The notes beneath the pieces were generated by a model. That model saw only the letters and a list, made by a program, of their open reading frames with translations, was not told where the DNA came from and ran no database searches. Shown here piece by piece: positions 26,348 through 34,456 of a stretch of 64,000 bases of DNA (positions are counted from its first letter, which is position 1; the number at the start of each line of letters is the position of its first letter). The stretch covers positions 3,968,001 to 4,032,000 of the forward strand of contig NZ_LR590469.1 of NCBI RefSeq assembly GCF_901472495.1, written 5' to 3'. Both the position numbers and the translations under genes were made by a program. This stretch comes from Yersinia enterocolitica subsp. enterocolitica. Its GTDB lineage: Bacteria > Pseudomonadota > Gammaproteobacteria > Enterobacterales > Enterobacteriaceae.

Positions 26348-26623
26348 ATGATTACAGCCAGATTTTCAGCTTACCGTTTATGGGGGATAAGTGGTTTATT
26401 GAGCCGTGGGATGTCCAGTGGCTGGGGGATGTTGCTGCCTTTTACTTTGCTACCGGTGTTGGGGTGGGCTGATATCACTGTGGGCCAGTTGCGAGTATTG
26501 ATTGTGGTCGCGATGCTGGCGACGGTAAGTATGTTATATCATGCACGGTTGCGGCACTTTCTGTTACTACCATCTTGTCTGGCACTTTTGGCGGGTATGG
26601 TCGCAGTATTGATGCACTATTGA
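26348..26623 (+). CDS. yjjZ: Small inner-membrane protein YjjZ (DUF1435)
   Basis: 91 residues with three hydrophobic stretches (GMLLPFTLLPVLGW, VLIVVAMLATVSML, LLPSCLALLAGMVAVLM). Function unknown. The name rests on size, membrane pattern, a Fur box just upstream and position next to leucine tRNA genes and rsmC, as for E. coli yjjZ, a known Fur target. The start is the first ATG after the Fur box; the ribosome site (GAGTGAGC) is weak. It may belong to iron homeostasis but no activity is established. Confidence 0.6.
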   Translation: MITARFSAYRLWGISGLLSRGMSSGWGMLLPFTLLPVLGWADITVGQLRVLIVVAMLATVSMLYHARLRHFLLLPSCLALLAGMVAVLMHY

Positions 26624-26700
26624 TTTTACGTGATGGTACCGGTATGCATTAATACAATTGAGTTATAACAGAGGGGAGATATTGATATTAGAAATCATCG

Positions 26701-26787
26701 TGGTGCGAAGGGAGGGACTTGAACCCTCACGTCCGTAAGAACACTAACACCTGAAGCTAGCGCGTCTACCAATTCCGCCACCATCGC
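26701..26787 (-). tRNA. tRNA-Leu (anticodon CAG), copy 1
   Basis: 87 bases including encoded CCA. On the minus strand it starts GCGATGGTGGCGGAATTGG; the anticodon arm is CTAGCTTCAGGTGTTAG with anticodon CAG, a long class II variable arm follows (GTGTTCTTACGGAC) and the T-arm is GGGTTCAAGTCCC. Corresponds to E. coli leuQPV, beside rsmC. Second in the transcription order. Confidence 0.97.
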
Positions 26788-26851
26788 CCAAATGATTTCT
26801 TACTATCTACTATCTTGAAGTGAGTAAAACTTCGGATTTATATCACCAGCT

Positions 26852-26938
26852 TGGTGCGAAGGGAGGGACTTGAACCCTCACGTCCGTAAGAACACTAACA
26901 CCTGAAGCTAGCGCGTCTACCAATTCCGCCACCATCGC
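26852..26938 (-). tRNA. tRNA-Leu (anticodon CAG), copy 2
   Basis: Base-for-base the same 87 bases as the copy at 26701-26787, including CCA, 64 bases upstream of it in the transcription direction. The two are presumably one transcript; E. coli has three copies in this array, here only two are seen. Confidence 0.97.
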
Positions 26939-27087
26939 ATGTGCTGTGCAATATAAATCTGTACTACGGAGGCGAATTCTAGAGATTTTCGCGGTCAGGT
27001 CAATAGTTATTTCCCCTAAGCGGGACGTTTGCTGTAAAAAGCATCATATGTTGATCAATTGATTTAATTACTGAAGTTTTCTTTATT

Positions 27088-28014
27088 TTATGTTCTGTTC
27101 CCTGGCTCATCTGATTCGGGTGGGTAATGGGCGAATAGTTCAATTAGCCAATCAATGAGCACTCTCACTCTGGGTGCTAAAAAACGGCCCGGAGGGTACA
27201 TAATAAATAGCGGCATCACTGGCGGCGGTATGTGAGAGAGCACCTCAATCAATTCGCCTTGTGCTAATTGGCCCTGAATTCCGGCGGTAGGCACCTGAAT
27301 CAATCCCAAACCCGCCATACCAGCAGCAATATAAGCATCTGCACCACTGACACTCAAAATACTGGGTAAAACCCGATTTTCAATTTTTCCCTGGCAAACA
27401 AATTCCAACGGGTAATCGCGATGGTTTAACTGGGAGAAATAGCCTACGGATTGATGGCCTGCCAAGTCATCCAACGACATTGGAATACCGTATTTTTCCA
27501 AGTAAGCCGGCGATGCGCAGGTGATTTGTGGTTGCTGACCAATATTTCGTGCGGCTAATTGCTCGTCGTGTGGTAACCAGGCTCGTAACACACAATCAAC
27601 GCCTTCACGTAACAGGTCGATGGTGCTGTCATTCGCGCCGAGAATCAATGTGATATGAGGGTAGCGCTGATAGAAGTCACGCAAGGCGGGGATGACCACA
27701 TTGCGTGCCAGTGAATGTGGCATATCAATGCGTACCTTTCCTTCCGGTTGCAACCGCTGGTGGCTAAACAGCGAATCGGCCTCTTCAAATGCCGACAATA
27801 ATTGCAGGCAACGGTGATAATACAGTGTGCCTTCGGCGGTGATATTCACTTGTCGGGTGGTGCGCACCAATAAGCGCACACCTAACCGTTGTTCTAATCG
27901 CTTTAAAGTGTGGCTGACCGTGGCCCGAGGTAATTGTAGTTTTTCGGCCGCGCGGCTGAAACTGCCCAACTCAACAATACGGACGAATATTTGCATAGCT
28001 TGTATCTGGTCCAT
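27088..28014 (-). CDS. LysR-family transcriptional regulator
   Basis: 308 residues from the ATG at 28014, chosen because MDQIQAMQIFVRIVELGSF is the normal LysR N-terminus; the longer frame to 28176 would overlap the divergent reductase. wHTH at about 1-60 (FSRAAEKLQLPRATVSHTLKRLEQRLGVRLLVRTTR) and effector domain from about 95. It is divergent from an aldo-keto reductase gene with 116 bases between, and probably regulates it. Target and effector unknown. Confidence 0.88.
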   Translation of the reverse strand: MDQIQAMQIFVRIVELGSFSRAAEKLQLPRATVSHTLKRLEQRLGVRLLVRTTRQVNITAEGTLYYHRCLQLLSAFEEADSLFSHQRLQPEGKVRIDMPHSLARNVVIPALRDFYQRYPHITLILGANDSTIDLLREGVDCVLRAWLPHDEQLAARNIGQQPQITCASPAYLEKYGIPMSLDDLAGHQSVGYFSQLNHRDYPLEFVCQGKIENRVLPSILSVSGADAYIAAGMAGLGLIQVPTAGIQGQLAQGELIEVLSHIPPPVMPLFIMYPPGRFLAPRVRVLIDWLIELFAHYPPESDEPGNRT

Positions 28015-28130
28015 AATCGTGTCCGCCCATTGTTGGTGTTTTTTGAATAGTGATGAGTAATTTGCATTATTTATCTTTCCTCGTGAAACAACCACACTTT
28101 CTTCCGACATCACTAATCGGGAGTATCGCA

Positions 28131-29123
28131 ATGCAACAACGTCAATTAGGTTCGAATGGCCCGCAGGTTTCTGCATTAGGCCTTGGCTGCATGGGAATGA
28201 GTGATTTCTACTCCACTAATCAGGACGTTAACGAGTCTATTGCGACTCTACATCGGGCGTTGGAGTTAGGCGTCACGCTGCTGGATACCGCGGATATGTA
28301 TGGCCCATTTACCAATGAAGAGTTAGTAGGGCGGGCGATTAAGGGCAAACGTGATCAGGTCTTTTTAGCGACTAAGTTCGGTATTGTGCGTGACCCCACT
28401 GATCCCAGGGTACGCGGTGTGAGCAGCCGTCCTGATTATATCCGCCAGTCGGTTGATGGCAGCCTTAAGCGCTTGGGTGTTGATGTCATTGATCTTTATT
28501 ACCAGCATCGAGGTGATCCGAGTGTGCCGGTGGAAGATGTCATCGGGACTTTGGCTGATTTGGTCACCGCCGGTAAAATTCGCTATATCGGCTTGAGTGA
28601 AGTATCGGCAGCAACATTAGAAAAAGCCCATCAGGTGCACCCGATTACTGCGGTGCAGAGTGAATACTCACTGTGGACGCGAGATGTGGAAACTTCCGTC
28701 CTGACAACCTGCCAACGATTAGGTGTCGGGTTTGTGGCCTATAGCCCATTAGGACGCGGTTTCTTGACCGGGGCGATACGCAGCCCGAATGACCTGGCTG
28801 CTGATGATTTTCGCCGTAATAATCCACGTTTTCAGGGCGATAACTTTGCCCTGAATCTGGCGCTGGCCGATACAGTAACAAAAATGGCGCAGAATAAAGG
28901 GGTTAAACCTTCCCAATTAGCTTTAGCTTGGGTGCTGGCGCAGGGGGAATATATTGTGCCAATCCCAGGAACTAAGCGTCGTACTTATTTGGAAGAGAAT
29001 CTGGCGGCATTAGATGTGGTGCTTAGCGCGCAGGAGTTGGCTACGCTGGATGCGGTATTCCCATTCCATGCCGCAGCAGGTGAACGCTACGGCGCGGAAG
29101 GGATGGTTTATCTTAACGCTTAA
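28131..29123 (+). CDS. Aldo/keto reductase (AKR family, YajO/YakC-like)
   Basis: NADPH-dependent reductase of aldehydes/ketones, 330 residues from the ATG at 28131 (GGGAG 7 bases upstream; MQQRQLGSNGPQVSALGLGCMGMSDFY is the usual AKR start). The catalytic tetrad is seen: Asp in LLDTADMYGP with Tyr, Lys in FLATKFG, His in YYQHRGDP. The NADPH-binding tail is IPGTKRRTYLEENL. Substrate unknown; a LysR regulator is divergent. A terminator overlaps its 3' end. Confidence 0.9.
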   Translation: MQQRQLGSNGPQVSALGLGCMGMSDFYSTNQDVNESIATLHRALELGVTLLDTADMYGPFTNEELVGRAIKGKRDQVFLATKFGIVRDPTDPRVRGVSSRPDYIRQSVDGSLKRLGVDVIDLYYQHRGDPSVPVEDVIGTLADLVTAGKIRYIGLSEVSAATLEKAHQVHPITAVQSEYSLWTRDVETSVLTTCQRLGVGFVAYSPLGRGFLTGAIRSPNDLAADDFRRNNPRFQGDNFALNLALADTVTKMAQNKGVKPSQLALAWVLAQGEYIVPIPGTKRRTYLEENLAALDVVLSAQELATLDAVFPFHAAAGERYGAEGMVYLNA

Positions 29124-29154
29124 TATTAGTGACTGATAATATTAACGTTTTTTC
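29120..29154 (+). terminator. Rho-independent terminator of the aldo/keto reductase gene
   Basis: Perfect 9-base stem TTAATATTA/TAATATTAA (29120-29128 with 29137-29145), followed by CGTTTTTT. It covers the reductase stop and the last codons of the convergent rsmC. Confidence 0.7.
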
Positions 29155-30185
29155 TTAGGATCCCGTGGCGGACGCCCGACAGTTGCCTGATAGACCTTAA
29201 AACGGCCATTCTGCGCCAGCACTTCATGGCTGCCAAAGGCGGCATCCAGCAGCGCAGGATAAGGTAGGAAGGAGTTCGCCACGATACGCAATTTGCCACC
29301 CACATGTAGGTGCGCAGTAGCACCTCGGATCAGCATTTCAGCCGCAGTTAGACTGGTTTGAATCCCATCATGGAACGGTGGGTTAGAAATAATCATCTCG
29401 AAGCGGCCTTTAATGTCAGAGTAGACATTGCTGGCAATCACTTGCGCCTCGATATTATTTGCCGCCAATGTTGCCCGGCTGGCTTCAATTGCCGCGGCGC
29501 TCACATCACTCAAGGTCCATTTGATTTTTGGCGATTGTTGCGCCAAAACACAGGCCAGTACACCAGCGCCACAACCGACATCCAGCACACTGCCTTTAAA
29601 CGGCTCACTGAAAGTGGAGAGCAACAGATGGCTACCAGAATCCAGCGCATCGCGGCTGAATACACCTGGCAGGGTTTTTACGATCACATCACCCACCTGA
29701 TAGCTTTCCCACCAGGCATTGGCATCAAATTCCGGCTGTTTATCCAGGCGACCGTGATAGAGGCCGCAACGGCGGGCGCTATCAATTTTGGTTAATTGCG
29801 CAAACCCTGACAGCATTTCTTCTGCACTGCGCACACCACTGCGATTCTCACCCACCACAAAAACATCACAACCGACGGGCAGCAAAGACAGCAGATTGGC
29901 CAGTTGGAACTGGGCTTCTTGTTTGCTTTTTGGCCAGTAATAAACCAGCGTATCGCAGGCGGCGACGGTTTCAGGTGTTGCCACAAGACCGAATTGAACA
30001 TTCTCGTCCAGCGTATTGCTCAGTAATTGCCAGTGGTGATATTGATTGGTGTGAACCCGTATCCCGGCTGCATCAAATTGCGCTGGCAGCGCATCTTGTA
30101 AATCACCGGCAAACAACACGTGGCGGGCTATAAATTCATCACTATGGCGCAGTATCACTTCACTGGCTGGGGTTAATGCAGACAT
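29142..30185 (-). CDS. rsmC: 16S rRNA m2G1207 methyltransferase RsmC
   Basis: Methylates G1207 of 16S rRNA in the 30S subunit using SAM. 347 residues (E. coli 343): a degenerate N-terminal methyltransferase-like domain at about 1-170 and a catalytic C-terminal domain with SAM motif VLDVGCGAGVLACVLA at about 200 and the NPPFHDG guanine-methylase motif at about 268. Convergent with the reductase gene; divergent from holD. Confidence 0.95.
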   Translation of the reverse strand: MSALTPASEVILRHSDEFIARHVLFAGDLQDALPAQFDAAGIRVHTNQYHHWQLLSNTLDENVQFGLVATPETVAACDTLVYYWPKSKQEAQFQLANLLSLLPVGCDVFVVGENRSGVRSAEEMLSGFAQLTKIDSARRCGLYHGRLDKQPEFDANAWWESYQVGDVIVKTLPGVFSRDALDSGSHLLLSTFSEPFKGSVLDVGCGAGVLACVLAQQSPKIKWTLSDVSAAAIEASRATLAANNIEAQVIASNVYSDIKGRFEMIISNPPFHDGIQTSLTAAEMLIRGATAHLHVGGKLRIVANSFLPYPALLDAAFGSHEVLAQNGRFKVYQATVGRPPRDPKKKR

Positions 30186-30297
30186 CAGTCTTTGGCTCCT
30201 TAAGAATATGATCGGGGATTATAGAGGTTTGTTGGCGCATGTTCGATGGGTTTGCTAGCATAGCGTCGAAATACGGGTCGCTTTGACAGGAAAGGGC

Positions 30298-30735
30298 ATG
30301 GCATCAAGACGAGACTTACTGTTACAACAGCTGGGTATTACGCAGTGGACATTGCGCCGCCCGGCCGTTTTGCAAGGTGAAATTGCCATACGTTTACCCG
30401 ACGATACCCGCCTGTTAATTGTCGCAGACCCGCTTCCTGAGCAGGATGACCCGTTGTTGTGTGATGTGTTGCGCTGCCTTGGGCTAAATCCGCATCAGGC
30501 CTATGCGCTGACGCCGGATCAGGTGGCAATGTTACCCGAAGAGACACAGTGCAACAGTTGGCGATTGGGCATCAGTGAACCGCTTGCGGTTGCGGGTGCG
30601 CAGTTATACAGCCCGGCCCTGACCGGACTTTATCAAGACGCGAGCGCTAAGCGCGCACTTTGGCAGCAGATTTGTCATCATGAAGCAGATTTCTATCCTG
30701 ACGCCAGCCGATCTGGCCACAGCGTACCAAATTGA
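30298..30735 (+). CDS. holD: DNA polymerase III psi subunit
   Basis: Links the clamp loader to chi and SSB. 145 residues from the ATG at 30298 (CAGGAAAGGG upstream), which aligns with E. coli HolD: ASRRDLLLQQLGITQWTLRRP. Conserved CNSWRLG near residue 80. Its 3' end overlaps rimI by 56 bases, the usual enterobacterial arrangement. Confidence 0.93.
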   Translation: MASRRDLLLQQLGITQWTLRRPAVLQGEIAIRLPDDTRLLIVADPLPEQDDPLLCDVLRCLGLNPHQAYALTPDQVAMLPEETQCNSWRLGISEPLAVAGAQLYSPALTGLYQDASAKRALWQQICHHEADFYPDASRSGHSVPN

Positions 30736-31123
30736 ACAAGCCAGCCATGCTTTCCCGTGGACGGAAAAAACCTTAGCCAGCAATCAAGGCGAGCGCTACC
30801 TCAATTTCAAGCTGAATATTGGGGAACAAATGGCCGGTTTTGCCATTACCCAAATTGTATTGGATGAAGCGACGTTATTTAATATTGCTATTGATCCACA
30901 GTATCAGCGCCAAGGGTGTGGCCGTTTACTGCTTGAGCATGTCATTACAGAATTGGAAAAACGCCAGAACGTCACGCTTTGGCTGGAAGTTCGCGCCTCA
31001 AATGCGCGTGCAATCGCGTTGTACGAAAGCCTGGGGTTCAACGAAGTTTCTGTGCGGCGCAATTACTACCCGAGTGCGGATGGGCGTGAGGATGCCATTA
31101 TGATGGCATTACCGATGGGGTAG
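30680..31123 (+). CDS. rimI: Ribosomal protein bS18 N-alpha-acetyltransferase RimI
   Basis: GNAT acetyltransferase for the N-terminus of S18. 147 residues; acetyl-CoA loop QRQGCGRLLLEH near 78-89, LEVRASNARAIALYESLGFNEV near 103-124, and NYYP with the catalytic Tyr. Overlaps holD. In E. coli yjjG follows; here the next 250 bases hold no gene before prfC. Confidence 0.95.
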   Translation: MKQISILTPADLATAYQIEQASHAFPWTEKTLASNQGERYLNFKLNIGEQMAGFAITQIVLDEATLFNIAIDPQYQRQGCGRLLLEHVITELEKRQNVTLWLEVRASNARAIALYESLGFNEVSVRRNYYPSADGREDAIMMALPMG

Positions 31124-31221
31124 TACCTTTTTGCCGATTATCTGTCTCGAATAACGACAGTTTGTCTTGAAAAAATTGTCTATCCCGCATAAATCAGGGA
31201 AAATACCGCGCTATAACCACT

Positions 31222-31281
31222 TATACCCAAAAGTGATAGGAATCGCTGCTGATAACGCGGTTTTTCAAGTAAAAGGGTATA
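31222..31281. repeat. Short palindromic insert-like sequence between rimI and prfC
   Basis: 60 bases bounded by TATACCC and GGGTATA, with further similarity AAAAGTG / CAAGTAAAA inside the arms. It resembles the ATACCC...GGGTAT ends of the ERIC-like elements in this window but lacks their core. It may be a remnant element; weak. Confidence 0.3.
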
Positions 31282-31373
31282 GCGCCATAATCAATGCCTT
31301 GCTTTGCTTGGGCCTTGCATCAATCGGATGTGAGGCCCAGAGCAGGGCGGCCTAAAAGTAGAAATTTCAAATT

Positions 31374-32963
31374 ATGTCTCCAAGTGAATACGCACTGGAA
31401 GTCGCGAAAAGACGTACTTTCGCGATAATTTCCCACCCCGATGCCGGTAAAACCACCATTACCGAAAAAGTGTTGCTGTTCGGGAACGCCATTCAGACCG
31501 CCGGTACAGTAAAAGGCCGTGGCTCAAGCCACCATGCCAAATCTGACTGGATGGAAATGGAAAAGCAACGCGGTATCTCCATCACTACTTCGGTGATGCA
31601 GTTTCCCTATGGTGGTTGCCTGGTTAACTTGCTCGATACCCCTGGGCATGAAGACTTCTCCGAAGATACTTACCGAACACTGACCGCCGTTGACTGCTGT
31701 TTGATGGTGATTGATGCGGCGAAAGGGGTCGAAGATCGCACCCGTAAGCTGATGGAAGTGACCCGTCTGCGTGATACGCCGATCCTGACCTTTATGAACA
31801 AATTGGACCGCGATATTCGTGATCCGATGGAAGTGCTGGATGAGGTGGAACGTGAGCTGAAAATTGCTTGTTCACCCATTACCTGGCCGATTGGCTGCGG
31901 TAAGTTGTTTAAAGGGGTTTACCACCTTTATAAGGATGAAACTTACCTGTATCAGACCGGTAAAGGTCACACCATTCAGGAAGTGCGTATTGTTAAAGGG
32001 CTGAACAACCCGGATCTGGATGTTGCTGTAGGGGAAGATCTGGCTAAACAGTTCCGCCAAGAGTTGGAACTGGTTCAGGGAGCATCGCATGAGTTCGATC
32101 ATGATGCTTTCTTGTCGGGTGATTTAACCCCGGTATTCTTTGGTACCGCGCTGGGGAACTTTGGTGTCGACCATATGCTGGATGGTTTGGTTGAGTGGGC
32201 GCCTGCGCCAATGCCACGTCAAACCGACACTCGCGAAGTGGTGGCAGCTGAAGAGAAATTCACCGGTTTTGTCTTTAAGATTCAGGCCAATATGGACCCG
32301 AAACACCGTGACCGTGTCGCTTTCTTGCGAGTGGTTTCTGGTCGTTTTGAAAAAGGCATGAAACTGCGTCAGGTGCGTACCAAAAAAGATGTGGTGATTT
32401 CAGATGCACTGACCTTTATGGCCGGTGACCGTTCCCACCTCGAAGAAGCCTATGCCGGGGATATTATCGGTCTGCACAACCACGGGACTATTCAGATTGG
32501 TGATACCTTCACTCAAGGTGAAGATATGAAGTTCACCGGTATTCCGAACTTTGCACCTGAATTGTTCCGCCGTATTCGCCTGCGTGACCCATTGAAACAG
32601 AAACAGTTGCTCAAAGGCTTGGTTCAGTTGTCAGAAGAGGGCGCAGTGCAAGTATTCCGGCCACTGACCAACAACGATCTGATTGTTGGGGCTGTCGGTG
32701 TTCTACAGTTTGAAGTGGTATCTTCACGGCTGAAAAGCGAATACAACGTCGAAGCGGTGTATGAATCCGTTAACGTCTCAACTGCGCGTTGGGTTGAATG
32801 TGACGATGTGAAGAAATTCGAAGAGTTTAAACGCAAGAATGAGGTTAACCTGGCACTGGATGGTGGTGATAATTTGAGCTATATCGCCCCTACGATGGTC
32901 AATCTCAATATTACACAAGAGCGTTACCCGGAAGTGCGTTTCCGTAAAACTCGCGAACATTAA
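31374..32963 (+). CDS. prfC: Peptide chain release factor 3
   Basis: GTPase that recycles RF1/RF2 from the ribosome. 529 residues, the standard length; G1 HPDAGKTTIT near 21-30, G3 DTPGHEDF near 89, G4 NKLD near 142, followed by the RF3 C-terminal domains. Start ATG at 31374. A terminator follows. Confidence 0.97.
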   Translation: MSPSEYALEVAKRRTFAIISHPDAGKTTITEKVLLFGNAIQTAGTVKGRGSSHHAKSDWMEMEKQRGISITTSVMQFPYGGCLVNLLDTPGHEDFSEDTYRTLTAVDCCLMVIDAAKGVEDRTRKLMEVTRLRDTPILTFMNKLDRDIRDPMEVLDEVERELKIACSPITWPIGCGKLFKGVYHLYKDETYLYQTGKGHTIQEVRIVKGLNNPDLDVAVGEDLAKQFRQELELVQGASHEFDHDAFLSGDLTPVFFGTALGNFGVDHMLDGLVEWAPAPMPRQTDTREVVAAEEKFTGFVFKIQANMDPKHRDRVAFLRVVSGRFEKGMKLRQVRTKKDVVISDALTFMAGDRSHLEEAYAGDIIGLHNHGTIQIGDTFTQGEDMKFTGIPNFAPELFRRIRLRDPLKQKQLLKGLVQLSEEGAVQVFRPLTNNDLIVGAVGVLQFEVVSSRLKSEYNVEAVYESVNVSTARWVECDDVKKFEEFKRKNEVNLALDGGDNLSYIAPTMVNLNITQERYPEVRFRKTREH

Positions 32964-32984
32964 TCAAGCCGCAAGCCGCATTCT

Positions 32985-33018
32985 ATCGGGGCACTCAGTG
33001 CTCCGATTCATTAATTTT
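32985..33018 (+). terminator. Terminator after prfC
   Basis: ATCGGGGCAC-TCA-GTGCTCCGAT (32985-33007), a 10-base stem with one G-T pair, followed by ATTAATTTT. The remaining 33019-33273 stretch before osmY is AT-rich and must carry its promoter; no further structure stands out. Confidence 0.6.
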
Positions 33019-33273
33019 CCTCATTATTTTCTCTCTAAGATTACTCCTACTTAATGATAATATTCCGAATTTAGTCCTATTCCGACTGTTATTCTTCTGA
33101 AATGCTCTATCTTTATAGATACCAGCGGGATTGACCGGCATCAACTTTGGCTTAGTTAACCTGCAATAATCGTAAAGTATTCATCAAATGCCCACCCATA
33201 TAAGGTGGCGTAAGGATCCGAAAGCTGGGGTGTGACTCCTGTTCTGGATTCAAAACAAAAAAGGAAGAAATCG

Positions 33274-33888
33274 ATGACAAACACAAAATTTGCCCGTTCA
33301 ATGATGGCTGTTGTTTTAGGTACCGCACTGGTGAGTGGCAGCGTATTTGCTGAAGAGACTATGCTCAATAAAGCCGACAACGTGGTAGACAGCACCGGTG
33401 CGAAGCTCGATAGCTCCATGAAGAAAGTTGATAATTATATGGGTGATAGCGCTGCAACGGCTAAAGTAAAAAGCGCGTTGTTAGAAGAGAAAACCCTTAA
33501 AAGCACTGATATCTCAGTCGAAACCAACCATGGTGTTGTCACACTGACTGGTTTTGTGACGTCTCAGGCCGAAGCCGAAACTGCGGTTGATATTGCCAAA
33601 AATGTTGAAGGCGTAAAATCTGTTAGCGACAAACTGCATGTAAAAGACCAGAAATCACAATCAGTTAGTGAATACGCTGGTGATGCGGCAACCACCAGTT
33701 CAATTAAAGCCAAATTACTGGCTGATGACATCGTACCGTCACGTAAGATTAAAGTAGAAACCACTGATGGCGTGGTGCAGTTATCCGGTAATGTTGAAAA
33801 TAAAGCTCAGGCCGAACGTGCCGAAAGTATTGCTAAAGCCGTTAATGGCGTAAAAAGCGTTAAAAACGACCTCAGTATCAAGCCTTAA
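33274..33888 (+). CDS. osmY: Periplasmic hyperosmotic-stress chaperone OsmY
   Basis: 204 residues (E. coli 201) from the ATG at 33274, chosen for AAGGAAG upstream and the signal peptide MTNTKFARSMMAVVLGTALVSG... with cleavage near VFA-E at about 28. Two BON domains at about 55-120 and 135-202 (STDISVETNHGVVTLTGFV; SRKIKVETTDGVVQLSGNV). A periplasmic chaperone, sigma-S controlled in E. coli. Same position after prfC as in E. coli. Confidence 0.95.
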   Translation: MTNTKFARSMMAVVLGTALVSGSVFAEETMLNKADNVVDSTGAKLDSSMKKVDNYMGDSAATAKVKSALLEEKTLKSTDISVETNHGVVTLTGFVTSQAEAETAVDIAKNVEGVKSVSDKLHVKDQKSQSVSEYAGDAATTSSIKAKLLADDIVPSRKIKVETTDGVVQLSGNVENKAQAERAESIAKAVNGVKSVKNDLSIKP

Positions 33889-33904
33889 TTATTATACGGC
33901 TGAT

Positions 33905-33946
33905 GGGTATTTCGTGGGGCCACAATATAACCTGCGAAATACCCTT
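33905..33946 (+). terminator. Stem-loop after osmY
   Basis: Perfect 10-base stem GGGTATTTCG/CGAAATACCC with a 19-base loop, then TTTAAT; 17 bases after the stop codon. Confidence 0.6.
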
Positions 33947-34065
33947 TAATAAGTCTGTCAGCCAAATAATTCATCCAATATATCCAAAATAATACGACTT
34001 CTGTCAGATACGCTACTGTTAAATAGACAGAAGAGTTAAAGAGTGATTTTTGAACGCGAGTTTAC

Positions 34066-34190
34066 ATACCCTAAATCATTCGAGTTGCAGGAAGGCGGCA
34101 AGCGAGTGAGTCCCGATGAGCTTACATTGGTAAGTGATTCGGGTGATAGAGTGCAGCTAACACACCTGTAGCTTGAAGTATGAAGGGTAT
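34066..34190. repeat. ERIC-like element, 125 bases
   Basis: Ends ATACCC...GGGTAT. The core reads TCCCGATGAGCTTACATTGG then TAAGTGATTCGGGTGA, i.e. opposite orientation to the copy at 45069-45193. It sits 34 bases before the ytjA start and so may be transcribed in its leader. Core mismatch ATTGG instead of TATG shows a diverged copy. Confidence 0.8.
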
Positions 34191-34223
34191 AAAGTCATTT
34201 TTTTAAACGGGAAGGAGAAGCTT

Positions 34224-34385
34224 ATGTTTCGCTGGGGCATTATATTTCTGGTTATTGCGTTAATCGCAGCGGCATTAGGTTTTGGTGGGCTAGCCGGTAC
34301 GGCAGCCTGGGCTGCTAAAGTTGTTTTCGTTGTCGGTATTATTCTATTCCTCATCAGTTTGTTTACAGGACGTAAGCGCCTTTAG
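34224..34385 (+). CDS. ytjA: Small inner-membrane protein YtjA (DUF1328)
   Basis: 53 residues, almost the same as E. coli YtjA (MFRWGIIFLVIALIAAALGF, then a second hydrophobic segment VVFVVGIILFLISLF and basic tail GRKRL). The ATG at 34224 follows AAGGAGAAG, which settles the start against an upstream in-frame ATG in the ERIC element. Two membrane helices. Function unknown. Located between osmY and yjjU as in E. coli. Confidence 0.92.
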   Translation: MFRWGIIFLVIALIAAALGFGGLAGTAAWAAKVVFVVGIILFLISLFTGRKRL

Positions 34386-34456
34386 TTAGGTGTAAGGGTT
34401 ACAGCAAAGGTAAGAAGGGGTATCCTCATCACCTGCTGTAACGGAATTAAGGATGG

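Noticed and set aside
26701..26938. tRNA-Leu pair as an integration site for an island
   Set aside because: Both genes are complete, no integrase or partial tRNA copy lies nearby, and the arrangement matches the normal enterobacterial leu tRNA array.
27088..28176. Longer start for the LysR gene (to 28176)
   Set aside because: It would overlap the divergent reductase's upstream region and start codon, and adds 54 residues absent from the family; ATG at 28014 fits.
31167..31355. 62-residue plus-strand reading frame between rimI and prfC
   Set aside because: No recognisable ribosome site or family pattern, and it runs through the short TATACCC...GGGTATA palindrome; yjjG, expected here from E. 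coli, is not encoded by it.
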